From a virus, in IMG/VR virus record IMGVR_UViG_3300031918_000166, positions 1 to 21,352 of that record: a DNA stretch of 21,352 bases; one strand, 5' to 3'. This document shows positions 13,938 to 21,174 of this stretch, piece by piece (position 1 is the stretch's first letter; every line of letters begins with the position of its first letter). Made by a program: the position numbers and the translations under genes. The notes beneath the pieces were generated by a model, which worked only from the letters and a program-made list of their open reading frames with translations, made no database searches and was not told where the DNA came from.

Positions 13938-14848
13938 TGAGTTTATATTTACAATATCGCCCAACATCCTTTGAAGCAGTAAAAGGAAATGAAAATATAG
14001 TAGCTACTTTAAGTACAATGCTATCTAAGAAGAATCATCCTCATGTATATCTTTTACATGGACCAACCGGATGTGGGAAGACTACAATTGCAAGGATTAT
14101 TGGGGCTCAATTAGGATGTAAAGGGGCTGATTTTCGGGAAATTAATTGCTCTGATTTTAATGGGATTGATACTATCCGGGAAATTAATAAAAATAGTCAT
14201 TATATGCCTATGGAAGGTCCTGTGCGTATTTGGTTGATTGATGAAGTCCATCAAATGACCATTCCTGCGCAAAACGGATTTCTAAAAATTTTAGAGGATA
14301 CCCCACCTCATGTTTATTTTATATTGTGCACCACTGATCCTCAGAAATTATTAGCAACTATTAGAGGTCGGTGTAGTGAATTTCAAGTACAAGTCTTATC
14401 GGAACTACAAATGAAAGGTCTTTTACGTAGTATCGTAAAAGCCGAAGGTCAGACTTTAACCTCTGAAATTTATGAGCAAATTATACAGGATAGTTTAGGA
14501 CATCCCCGAAATGCAATTCAAACGCTTGAGCAAGTTCTTAATGCTGAGCCGGAAATGAGATTAGAGGTAGCTATGAAAGCAGCAGAACTTCAATCTCAAT
14601 CCATTGAGTTAAGTAGAGTCTTAGTAAAACCGAAAGCTTCGTGGAAAGAAGTCCGGACTATCCTGTTACAATTAAAAGGGCAAGAACCTGAAGAAATAAG
14701 ACGGTCTGTAATCGGATATTGTTCTGCTATTTTATTAAAATCAGAAAATGATAGGGCAGGACTTGTTTTAGAGAATTTTATTGAACCTTTTTATAATTCA
14801 GGATTTCCAGGATTAGTATTAGCATCCTATCTTACAATTAAAAGTTAA
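13937..14848 (+). CDS. Clamp-loader AAA+ ATPase (DnaX/RFC-like)
   Basis: A 303-residue protein with the full AAA+ set of clamp loaders. It begins LYLQYRPTSFEAVKGNENIV, the DnaX/RFC N-terminal signature. Walker A is GPTGCGKT (42-49), Walker B WLIDEVH (99-105), sensor 1 ILCTTDPQK, an SRC-like GRC (R145) supplies the arginine finger, and sensor 2 is GHPRNAI (R191). It lacks the Cys4 zinc insertion of bacterial DnaX, and the length is closer to T4 gp44. It should load the sliding clamp encoded at 9135-10139 using ATP. No second loader subunit is recognisable in the window, so it may act alone or with host or unknown proteins. Confidence 0.92.
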   Translation: MSLYLQYRPTSFEAVKGNENIVATLSTMLSKKNHPHVYLLHGPTGCGKTTIARIIGAQLGCKGADFREINCSDFNGIDTIREINKNSHYMPMEGPVRIWLIDEVHQMTIPAQNGFLKILEDTPPHVYFILCTTDPQKLLATIRGRCSEFQVQVLSELQMKGLLRSIVKAEGQTLTSEIYEQIIQDSLGHPRNAIQTLEQVLNAEPEMRLEVAMKAAELQSQSIELSRVLVKPKASWKEVRTILLQLKGQEPEEIRRSVIGYCSAILLKSENDRAGLVLENFIEPFYNSGFPGLVLASYLTIKS

Positions 14849-15108
14849 TGGCTATGTTTACACTTATTACTTATTTTAATGATAAAAAAACAATTTGTGC
14901 GGATGATTTTAATAATAAAGAACAATCTATATTATTAAATGTAAAACTGATACAATCCATATCGACCCCAATCATGTACTATTTACCTTTTTCTGGGGAT
15001 ATACCTATTAATAAGTACTCTATTGTAACTATGCAATCAGGTGATTCTTTTTGCATCTATTATGATGAGTATGTGCATTTATCAAGCAAGGTCGTTATTA
15101 TTCAATAA
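14848..15108 (+). CDS. Small hypothetical protein
   Basis: An 86-residue protein beginning at the last base of the clamp-loader stop. A second ATG six nucleotides downstream is possible. It is mostly beta-strand-like with many Ile, Tyr and Ser residues (TPIMYYLPFSGDIPINKYSI) and no clear membrane helix. The family is not recognised. Confidence 0.55.
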   Translation: MAMFTLITYFNDKKTICADDFNNKEQSILLNVKLIQSISTPIMYYLPFSGDIPINKYSIVTMQSGDSFCIYYDEYVHLSSKVVIIQ

Positions 15109-15112
15109 TAAA

Positions 15113-15460
15113 ATGTATAAACAATGTATAACAGAAGGATGTTGTAATGATGTTAGACCAAGTACAAGGTACTGTTATAGTTGTTTACAAAGACACTATA
15201 AAGAAAAACATCCATTAAGATACTGTTATAATACTTTAAGGTCTAATGCAAAAAGAAGATACAAAGGATTTGGTATTACCTTTGCTGAATTTGAGCAATT
15301 CTGTAAAGATACCGGTTACATAGAAGGGAAGGGTAAAACAAAAACAAGCTTATCTATTGATCGAATTTACAATTTTCAAGGGTATGATTTTACTAACATG
15401 AGAGTTCTTACATTATCAGCAAATTCAAAAAAAGGAATATATGACGACGTCCCTTTCTAA
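15113..15460 (+). CDS. HNH-like endonuclease (H-to-R variant)
   Basis: A 115-residue protein from the ATG at 15113; an earlier ATG lies inside the preceding gene. Cys pairs (C5, C10/C11, C21, C24) near the start suggest a small zinc-binding module. The C-terminal half has SLSIDRIYNFQGYDFTNMRV then ANSKK, the common phage HNH-like signature S-I-D-R-I-x-N-x-x-G-Y-x-x-x-N. Here Arg follows Asp where classical HNH enzymes have His (D83, R84, N95, N104). It is probably a free-standing homing endonuclease. The next gene overlaps its end by 20 nt. Confidence 0.75.
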   Translation: MYKQCITEGCCNDVRPSTRYCYSCLQRHYKEKHPLRYCYNTLRSNAKRRYKGFGITFAEFEQFCKDTGYIEGKGKTKTSLSIDRIYNFQGYDFTNMRVLTLSANSKKGIYDDVPF

Positions 15461-16043
15461 ATTAGATAATTACTTTGATAAAGGTTTCCATCAAAAAGAT
15501 TGGTATGTAAATGAAGTAAACAACTTAATTTATTTATTACCGGAATTTAAAGATTTACCTATAGTTAGAGTATTTGCAGTAACCAGTATGTCATCTTCTA
15601 TTGAATCAAATGTCCATTTAGCAATTAAAGCATTATTACAATGGAAAAGGAATGAACCATTTACTGGATTTTTACCAAATCAAATACTTTACCTTAATTT
15701 ACTTCGACAAGGGAAAGATGTGCCAGGTAGAAAAATTATGAGTTTCATTCGTGCTTTAGAAGGTGATGAAGAGGCCGTTGTTGTTGATATTTGGATGTGT
15801 AGAGCATTTAATATTATTAGGGAAAGACCCTTACGAGGTAGAAGCTACTTCCGATCACCATCTAAAAAAGAGTATGATTGTATTGAATCTTTTGTAAAAA
15901 TAGATGCTAAAAGAAGGGGAGTCACTCCGAGACAATATCAAGCAATTATTTGGACAGGAATAAAAACAGAACAAGGATTTCTTTCCAAGAATGTATGTTG
16001 GAGTGACTTACTTATTACAAAGAAAGGGTTATTTTCGTTTTAA
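15441..16043 (+). CDS. HhH DNA-glycosylase-like phage protein (DUF7178-like)
   Basis: A 200-residue protein predicted to be all-helical. The middle and end resemble helix-hairpin-helix glycosylase folds found as unknown-function proteins in phages: a RVFAVTSMSSSIESNVHLA opening, KIMSFIRALEGDEEAVVVDIW with the Asp of the VDxW signature, and a C-terminal YDCIESFVK ... GVTPRQYQAIIW. I recall such proteins as DUF7178 but could not search. If correct, it could recognise a modified or damaged base. No iron-sulfur Cys cluster is visible. The start overlaps the HNH gene. Confidence 0.6.
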   Translation: MTTSLSKLDNYFDKGFHQKDWYVNEVNNLIYLLPEFKDLPIVRVFAVTSMSSSIESNVHLAIKALLQWKRNEPFTGFLPNQILYLNLLRQGKDVPGRKIMSFIRALEGDEEAVVVDIWMCRAFNIIRERPLRGRSYFRSPSKKEYDCIESFVKIDAKRRGVTPRQYQAIIWTGIKTEQGFLSKNVCWSDLLITKKGLFSF

Positions 16044-16064
16044 AAATTAATCGTATAATAGATT
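16042..16064 (+). repeat. 23-bp direct repeat with TATAAT, copy 2 (probable promoter)
   Basis: This is identical to 3748-3770 and occupies nearly all of the 25-nt gap after the glycosylase-like gene. TATAAT is at 16054-16059, and the next ATG is at 16069, only 9 nt beyond the hexamer. If this is a -10 box, the transcript would start almost at the start codon, giving a leaderless or nearly leaderless mRNA. Confidence 0.5.
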
Positions 16065-16068
16065 AGAT

Positions 16069-16263
16069 ATGACTCATTTAGAATTTTTATCAGAATATCA
16101 AAAGAGCATTACGCCTTATATGTCCGTGGAAGATTATGTCAAACAAAGTAATTATGTAGATATAATGGCATATATTGATTGGTTAGAAACCAAATTAAAC
16201 GATGAACTTTTAAAAAATAGTACTAATTTAAAAAGAACAAAATGGATTATGCAAAAGACATAA
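16069..16263 (+). CDS. Small hypothetical protein
   Basis: A 64-residue protein just downstream of the TATAAT repeat. It is helical, with DYVKQSNYVDIMAYIDWLET and a Lys/Asn-rich tail. The next gene overlaps by 22 nt. No motif is recognised. It would be the first gene of a transcript that includes the ssDNA-binding protein and recombinase genes. Confidence 0.55.
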   Translation: MTHLEFLSEYQKSITPYMSVEDYVKQSNYVDIMAYIDWLETKLNDELLKNSTNLKRTKWIMQKT

Positions 16264-16733
16264 TAATTGATGAAGAGGCCTTGGATAAGGAGTGGTTGAG
16301 GCAACCGGCATTAATGATGAAATATGCCAAGCATTCCGCTCGTATGCAAAACGCTTTAGAAGAAGCTAAACAAGAATTGGACATTGCAAGAGCTGAAGCC
16401 GATAGAACAATACGAGAAAATCCAAAAGGCTTTGATATCCCTGATCGAGTAACGGAAGGTGCTATCTCAAGTGCTATATTAACATATAAGCCATATATAG
16501 AAGCCTCAAAAGCTTTTTTAGATGCCAAGTATGAAGCCGACATGGCAAAAGCTGCCGTTAATGCTTTTGAACATCGCAAATCAGCATTAGAAAATTTAGT
16601 CCGGTTATATGGACAACAATATTTTGCCGGACCATCTGTCCCATATCAAATTAACAGAGAATGGGAAGCAAAAGAAAAGGACAAAAGAGTATCAAAGAAA
16701 ATAAGTGAAGGTATGCAAAGGAGGCGGAAATAA
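16242..16733 (+). CDS. Helical protein, possible recombination mediator (UvsY-like position)
   Basis: A 163-residue, almost entirely helical protein. It begins with an acidic segment (IIIDEEALDKEWLRQP) followed by a long helical hairpin (MQNALEEAKQELDIARAEAD and KAFLDAKYEADMAKAAVNAF), then ALENLVRLYGQQYFAGPSVP. This architecture is seen in a conserved phage family located near ssDNA-binding and RecA-like genes. By position and fold it might be a UvsY-like mediator that helps load recombinase on SSB-coated DNA. The similarity is architectural, not proven. Confidence 0.6.
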   Translation: MDYAKDIIIDEEALDKEWLRQPALMMKYAKHSARMQNALEEAKQELDIARAEADRTIRENPKGFDIPDRVTEGAISSAILTYKPYIEASKAFLDAKYEADMAKAAVNAFEHRKSALENLVRLYGQQYFAGPSVPYQINREWEAKEKDKRVSKKISEGMQRRRK

Positions 16734-16984
16734 TGGAAAGAGGTATCAGTAATAAAGATAATAAAATTTGGGTGACTGTGTCTCATACCATCCCACTTGC
16801 TAATTATGAAAATGCAAAAATTGAAATTGGAATGGAAACGACATTAAGCCCAAGAGAAATCCCGGCTGATAGTATTGATTCTCTTTTTGATCAATTAAGT
16901 GACATCCTTTATGAAAAATCTCGTAAAATAAAACGGCAGTATTTGCCAAAAAAAGAGAAATCAAGAAATATTGAGTATGATTAA
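16733..16984 (+). CDS. Small conserved phage protein
   Basis: An 83-residue protein with KIWVTVSHTIPLANYENAKI then EIGMETTLSP, resembling small phage proteins often next to ssDNA-binding genes. The first half is beta-strand-like and the end is basic and helical (YEKSRKIKRQYLPKKEK). It starts on the last base of the previous stop. No catalytic motif is visible; the name and function are unknown. Confidence 0.6.
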   Translation: MERGISNKDNKIWVTVSHTIPLANYENAKIEIGMETTLSPREIPADSIDSLFDQLSDILYEKSRKIKRQYLPKKEKSRNIEYD

Positions 16985-17005
16985 TATTAATTTTAAATTG
17001 TAAAA

Positions 17006-18433
17006 ATGAAGACCAAAAAATTCAGTTTCAAAGGGAAGGTTAACAAAGCCTCCAAGAAAAAAGCACAAGAGCGTTCCAGTTATGGCTATTTAGCATTACC
17101 AAGCAATGTTCATGTATTTGCTCCGGAATGTGACTCTCGTGTATCTTTGGATTTTTTACCGTATAAGGTAACAAGTTCAAATCATCCTGACAAAGATGAA
17201 AGTGATGGTACCGCGGTAAAAGGTTCCTATTGGTATCGTCTACCATTTAAAATTCACCGTAATGTTGGGGCAGGTGGTAATCAGACAACAGTGGTCTGCC
17301 CTACATCATTTGGTAAGAAATGTCCTATCTGTGAGTACAGAATGAAAAAGGTCGCTGAAAAAGCTGACAAAGATGAAATTAAAGCATTAAATGCTTCTGA
17401 TCGGTATTTATATGTAATTAATCCTTTGGATAGTGCAAAACATGAAAAAGGAAAATGGCATATTTTTGACATTTCTCATGCAATGCTCCAAAAATTATTA
17501 GATGATGAACTGGATGAAGGTTCTGTATCTGAAAGTTTTATGGACCTTGAAGAAGGACAGACTTTAAAAATTCGTTTTACAGGAAAAACTATTGGCAGTA
17601 GTAAACCGTTCCCGGAGGCTACCAAAATAACATCCGTTGAAAGGGCAAAACCATACAAAGAGACTGTTGCTGATGAAACCCCGAAATTGGATGATGTTCT
17701 TATTGTTTTGTCTTATTCAGATTTGGAAAAGAAATTCTTCGAATTACCAGATGATGATGAAGAAGAGGAAGAAGCACCAAAGAAAAAGAAAAAGGCAGCC
17801 CCTATTGTGGAAGACGATGACGACGATGAAGAGGACGACGATGAAGAGGATGACGATGACGAGGAGGACGATGATGAAGAGGAGGAAGAAGCCCCTGTCG
17901 TTCGTAGTAAGAAAAAAGTGACCCCAGCTCCTACTAAAGGGAAAGGTAAAAAAGCCCCTGTTGTGGAAGAGGATGAAGACGAAGACGAGGAGGATGACGA
18001 CGAGGAAGAAGAGGAAATTGTCTACTCCTGGGAGGATATTTCTAAAATGAAACATGTTCAGCTCATTGATTTAGCAGAGACTGCCGGAATTGAAGCCTCC
18101 GATTATGATGACGATATAAAGGCACTGCGTAGGGCAATAGCCGTATCTATGGGAATTAAAATCCCAAAAACTACAGCGGCTGCTCCAGTAACAAAAGAAG
18201 CACCCAAGAAAAAGAAAAAACCAGTAGTGGTGGAAGATGATGACGAGGACGAGGACGAGGACGAAGATGAACCCGCGCCAGTAACCGTTTCAAAAAAGGG
18301 AGCTAAAAAAGCAGTAAAAAATGAATGCCCTTCCGGCTATCGTTTTGGCATTGATACTGATAAAAAAAAGGATTGCGAAGATTGTGATCTTTGGGATGAA
18401 TGTAGTGATGCTAAAAAGAAAAGGAAAAAGTAA
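17006..18433 (+). CDS. gp32-like ssDNA-binding protein with long acidic/basic tail
   Basis: A 475-residue protein. Residues 1-~215 resemble T4 gp32-type ssDNA-binding proteins: a basic start, YWYRLPFKIHRNVG, a zinc-binding CPTSFGKKCPIC (C98, C106, C109), and DRYLYVINPLDSAKHEKGK then FDISHAM. Residues ~247-335 and ~400-425 are Asp/Glu runs separated by Lys-rich KKAP units. Residues ~340-385 (SWEDISKMKHVQLIDLAETA) look like a SAP/HeH-type helical module. The end (CPSGYRFGID, then C457, C460, C466) is a second Cys cluster. Acidic tails of SSBs recruit replication proteins; here the tail is unusually long and multi-domain. It coats ssDNA during replication and recombination. Confidence 0.85.
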   Translation: MKTKKFSFKGKVNKASKKKAQERSSYGYLALPSNVHVFAPECDSRVSLDFLPYKVTSSNHPDKDESDGTAVKGSYWYRLPFKIHRNVGAGGNQTTVVCPTSFGKKCPICEYRMKKVAEKADKDEIKALNASDRYLYVINPLDSAKHEKGKWHIFDISHAMLQKLLDDELDEGSVSESFMDLEEGQTLKIRFTGKTIGSSKPFPEATKITSVERAKPYKETVADETPKLDDVLIVLSYSDLEKKFFELPDDDEEEEEAPKKKKKAAPIVEDDDDDEEDDDEEDDDDEEDDDEEEEEAPVVRSKKKVTPAPTKGKGKKAPVVEEDEDEDEEDDDEEEEEIVYSWEDISKMKHVQLIDLAETAGIEASDYDDDIKALRRAIAVSMGIKIPKTTAAAPVTKEAPKKKKKPVVVEDDDEDEDEDEDEPAPVTVSKKGAKKAVKNECPSGYRFGIDTDKKKDCEDCDLWDECSDAKKKRKK

Positions 18434-18846
18434 TGATTCTCAATCGGACTAAAGTTAAATTTACTGGAAATCCAATTAAATCTGATAAAATGATTAAACA
18501 TGTAGGGGCTTATATCCCCCTACGTGTTTTTTCTAATATTACGATTTATACTTTAGCAAAGAATTGGAATAAATCTAACATGGTATCCACCATATTAGAC
18601 CAATGGCTCTTAAGTAATTTTACTTCTGATATAGAGAAAGAATGTATCCAAATAGTAGCATCTAATATTTACAATTATTTTAAAGAGTTAAAAAGTACTC
18701 ATAAATCAACAATGTCATATGAGCAATTTATTCAAATGAGCATTAAGGAATTAGAGTATAAAGGTATTATTGCTATCACTATTAAATCCATTCTAAAAGA
18801 AATTGATTTTTTACACGAAATAAATAATCATGGAAAGACGAAATAA
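18433..18846 (+). CDS. Possible ribbon-helix-helix DNA-binding protein
   Basis: A 137-residue protein starting on the last base of the SSB stop. Residues 24-60 (VGAYIPLRVFSNITIYTLAK then NKSNMVSTILDQWL) look like a ribbon-helix-helix DNA-binding domain: a beta-strand followed by two helices with a Ser/Asn-rich turn. The C-terminal half is helical. If so, it may be a regulator of the surrounding genes. Codons ~22-33 contain a strong terminator-like hairpin, described separately. The end overlaps the recA start by 17 nt. The RHH assignment is by pattern only. Confidence 0.6.
   Translation: MILNRTKVKFTGNPIKSDKMIKHVGAYIPLRVFSNITIYTLAKNWNKSNMVSTILDQWLLSNFTSDIEKECIQIVASNIYNYFKELKSTHKSTMSYEQFIQMSIKELEYKGIIAITIKSILKEIDFLHEINNHGKTK
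18496..18532 (+). terminator. Terminator-like hairpin inside the RHH-like ORF
   Basis: The arms AAACATGTAGGGG (18496-18508) and CCCCTACGTGTTT (18517-18529) form a 13-bp stem with a single T-G wobble and an 8-nt loop, ending in TTTTTT (18527-18532). This is a textbook intrinsic terminator, 62 nt after the SSB stop but within the next reading frame. It may end most SSB transcripts and attenuate expression of the downstream regulator-recombinase genes. Confidence 0.7.
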
Positions 18847-19885
18847 TGGGACTCCCTCTTTAAGTGCTCAAATGAAAAGTAAAGTTAAAAATAAAAAAGT
18901 AGAAGAACAAAAAGCCCCTGACGGTAACTTTGATACCGTTATTAGCACCGGTTCTACTTTATTAGATTTAGCAATAAGTGGGGGAAGAAAAAAGGGAGGT
19001 GGTATTCCAGGAGGGGTCTTTGTGGAAATATTTGGACCATCTTCAGCTGGAAAAACAGTGCTCTTATGTGAGATTGCAGGTGATGTGCAAAGAAAGGGAG
19101 GTCAAGTTCGATTTGATGATCCGGAGGCACGTTTAAATACAACCTTTGCTCAGTTATTTGACTTAAACACAGATGATATTGAATATGCCACTCCTGATAA
19201 AGTGACCCAAGTTTTTGCAAATATCCGAGAATGGGAACCCATTAATAAAAATGTAATTAATGGTACGTTTACTGACTCATTAGCCGCTTTATCTACAGAT
19301 ATTGAAATGGATAATGATGATGGTGATAAAATGGGGATGCGTAGAGCAAAAGAATTTAGTGAGGGCTTCCGGAAAAACGCTCGTATTATTACCAAAAAGA
19401 ATTATATCATGGTTTGTAGTAATCAAGTCCGTGAAAATAGTGATGCCGGTAAATATGGAGTTAAGTATAAATCAACAGGTGGTTTTGCTATTGGGTTTTA
19501 TGCATCTTTAAGGCTTAGAGCAACTAATCCAGAAAAGATTTGGGTGGAAAAAACAGTAGCTGGAAAGAAAGTAAAACGTTGTATTGGGGTGGAAACTACT
19601 TTTGAAGTTTTTAAATCATCCATTTGGAAGCCATTTCATTCCGCCCCTGTAGCTATTATTTTTGATTACGGTATTGATGATATTCGCATGAATCTTCAAT
19701 ATGTAAAAGATTATACAAAAAATACAACTTATCAAGTACGGGATATTAAACTTTCCAACAGTATGGATGATTCCATTAAAATGGTTGAAGAACAAACACT
19801 TCAAAGAAAATTAAAACGGGAAGTAATTGAGCTTTGGGAAGAAATTGAATCAAAATTTGTAACAGAAAGGCAACCAAAAAGATGA
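18830..19885 (+). CDS. recA: RecA-like recombinase
   Basis: A 351-residue protein with the RecA/UvsX core. An N-terminal TVISTGSTLLDLAISGG precedes Walker A GPSSAGKT (69-76). RFDDPEARLN carries the catalytic Glu99 (equivalent to the DAEHALD region). The Walker B strand reads GTFTDSLAAL (D149). CSNQVRENSD followed by TGGFAIGFYASLRLR covers the DNA-binding loop 2 region. It should form filaments on ssDNA and promote strand exchange, with the SSB and the possible mediator encoded upstream. The C-terminal third is less conserved. The ATG at 18830 overlaps the preceding gene; a later ATG would drop the charged N-terminal tail but keep the core. Confidence 0.9.
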   Translation: MERRNNGTPSLSAQMKSKVKNKKVEEQKAPDGNFDTVISTGSTLLDLAISGGRKKGGGIPGGVFVEIFGPSSAGKTVLLCEIAGDVQRKGGQVRFDDPEARLNTTFAQLFDLNTDDIEYATPDKVTQVFANIREWEPINKNVINGTFTDSLAALSTDIEMDNDDGDKMGMRRAKEFSEGFRKNARIITKKNYIMVCSNQVRENSDAGKYGVKYKSTGGFAIGFYASLRLRATNPEKIWVEKTVAGKKVKRCIGVETTFEVFKSSIWKPFHSAPVAIIFDYGIDDIRMNLQYVKDYTKNTTYQVRDIKLSNSMDDSIKMVEEQTLQRKLKREVIELWEEIESKFVTERQPKR

Positions 19886-20178
19886 AACCAATTTATGTAA
19901 TTAAAAACGTACCGGCAAAATTACCATTCCAGAGTACAATTTTGTATTCCTTTCTATTGTGGTATTTTAAAGTTGACAATTTATGGTGGGGTATTTTTAT
20001 TTGTATTTATTTTATCTACTGGCTCATAGTAGGTTATATTGTATTTCATCAAAAACAAATTGACATTACTTCCCCACCATCCATTGATGATGACCATGAT
20101 GTGTTTGAGGCTAAAATTAGTTTTGCAAAAAAATTGCAAGATATTGTAGATAAAAATAAAAATGGAAAGACTCAATAA
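19882..20178 (+). CDS. Small membrane protein with two transmembrane segments
   Basis: A 98-residue protein overlapping the recA stop by 4 nt. Two hydrophobic stretches, about residues 15-28 (FQSTILYSFLLWYF) and 34-55 (LWWGIFICIYFIYWLIVGY), are likely membrane helices. A charged cytoplasmic-like tail (SIDDDHDVFEAKISFAKKLQ) follows. The family is unknown. A membrane protein in a replication cluster could anchor replication or act in the host membrane, but this is speculation. Confidence 0.6.
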   Translation: MKPIYVIKNVPAKLPFQSTILYSFLLWYFKVDNLWWGIFICIYFIYWLIVGYIVFHQKQIDITSPPSIDDDHDVFEAKISFAKKLQDIVDKNKNGKTQ

Positions 20179-20437
20179 TTCCAATCCTTATTGGTTTACA
20201 GGATATTTAATTTCTTATAATTTACCTCAACGAAGGTACGGTAATTTTGGATCATCAGCTAATATACTAAATGATACAACGTTACGGCCTAAGTTGGGGG
20301 ATTATATGTTCCGTAGGTCTTCAAGTGGTTTGCTTTATATTTATTATGCATTTACTAAAAAAGGTTGGGAGCGATTACCAGAAATCATGGAATATGACCA
20401 AAATGTACGATACCATCAACTTAATTATTTACAATGA
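20162..20437 (+). CDS. Small hypothetical protein
   Basis: A 91-residue protein overlapping the previous gene by 17 nt and the resolvase by 4 nt. It is rich in Tyr and Arg (SSSGLLYIYYAFTKKGWERL) with an Asn/Gly-rich start. No motif is recognised. The long overlaps suggest translational coupling. Confidence 0.52.
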   Translation: MERLNNSNPYWFTGYLISYNLPQRRYGNFGSSANILNDTTLRPKLGDYMFRRSSSGLLYIYYAFTKKGWERLPEIMEYDQNVRYHQLNYLQ

Positions 20438-21174
20438 AAAGAACAAAACAAATACCCCAAATAGAGTCCTCAAAAAAAGGGATATCATGTATAGGAGAAT
20501 ACCTTGATTGTACCGGACCATATCCTCATATGGTTGACAATAGTCCGGAAACTATGAAAATGAGAGGGGAATCACATCTTCCTGATACAGGGCAAGGTTT
20601 AGATCACGGTGTTAAAATGAATTGGGTTGTTATTGATGAAAAAGTACATGATTTTATTGTGCTTGCAAATGATCCATCTGTATGTGCTTGGGGATATGCT
20701 GTCCTCAATGGAAAAGGGGAAATCCTTGCAACAGGCTGTATCAAAACTGTTGGTGGAGGCAAGAAAATGAGAATCAGAAAAGGTGATGATACCATTCGTC
20801 GTATATCTGAAATAGATGAACGATTAAAACAAGTTATTGAAGAGTATCATGTAACCTATATGATTTCCGAACTACCACATGGTTCTCAGAATGCCTCCGC
20901 CGCAGTTATGCAAGGATCAGTCTCCGGGATAGCCCAAACAATATCTGTTTTTACCGGAATAGGAATTGAATGGTATAGTGAGGGGGATAGTAAAAAATGT
21001 TTATTAGGAAAGATTTCAGCAGAAAAAGTGGAAACCATTAATGCCATTTCCAAACTGTATGGGGATAAATGGAGAACTAAAACCAAATATATTAATGAAG
21101 CAGTAGCTGATGCACTTTCTATTCATTACGTAGCAAGTAAACAATCTTCAATACTAAAAATGTTTAATCGATGA
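20434..21174 (+). CDS. RuvC-like Holliday junction resolvase
   Basis: A 246-residue protein. From residue ~72 it has the RNase H-fold pattern of RuvC: VLANDPSVCAWGYAVLNGKG (D80), then YMISELPHG (E146), and the final acidic motif NEAVADALSIHYVA (E222, D226). It probably cuts branched DNA before packaging, alongside RecA. The first ~70 residues (including CTGPYPHMVDNSPETM and HLPDTGQG) are not part of RuvC and look like an extra, possibly disordered, N-terminal region. A start further in (the Met at residue 62) would remove it, but upstream overlap with the previous ORF favours the longer form. Confidence 0.82.
   Translation: MKRTKQIPQIESSKKGISCIGEYLDCTGPYPHMVDNSPETMKMRGESHLPDTGQGLDHGVKMNWVVIDEKVHDFIVLANDPSVCAWGYAVLNGKGEILATGCIKTVGGGKKMRIRKGDDTIRRISEIDERLKQVIEEYHVTYMISELPHGSQNASAAVMQGSVSGIAQTISVFTGIGIEWYSEGDSKKCLLGKISAEKVETINAISKLYGDKWRTKTKYINEAVADALSIHYVASKQSSILKMFNR

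Noticed and set aside
17744-18055. Complementary-strand frame rich in Val/Ile/Phe resembling a membrane protein
   Set aside because: It is a shadow of the SSB acidic tail; hydrophobicity comes from the reverse complement of Asp/Glu codons.
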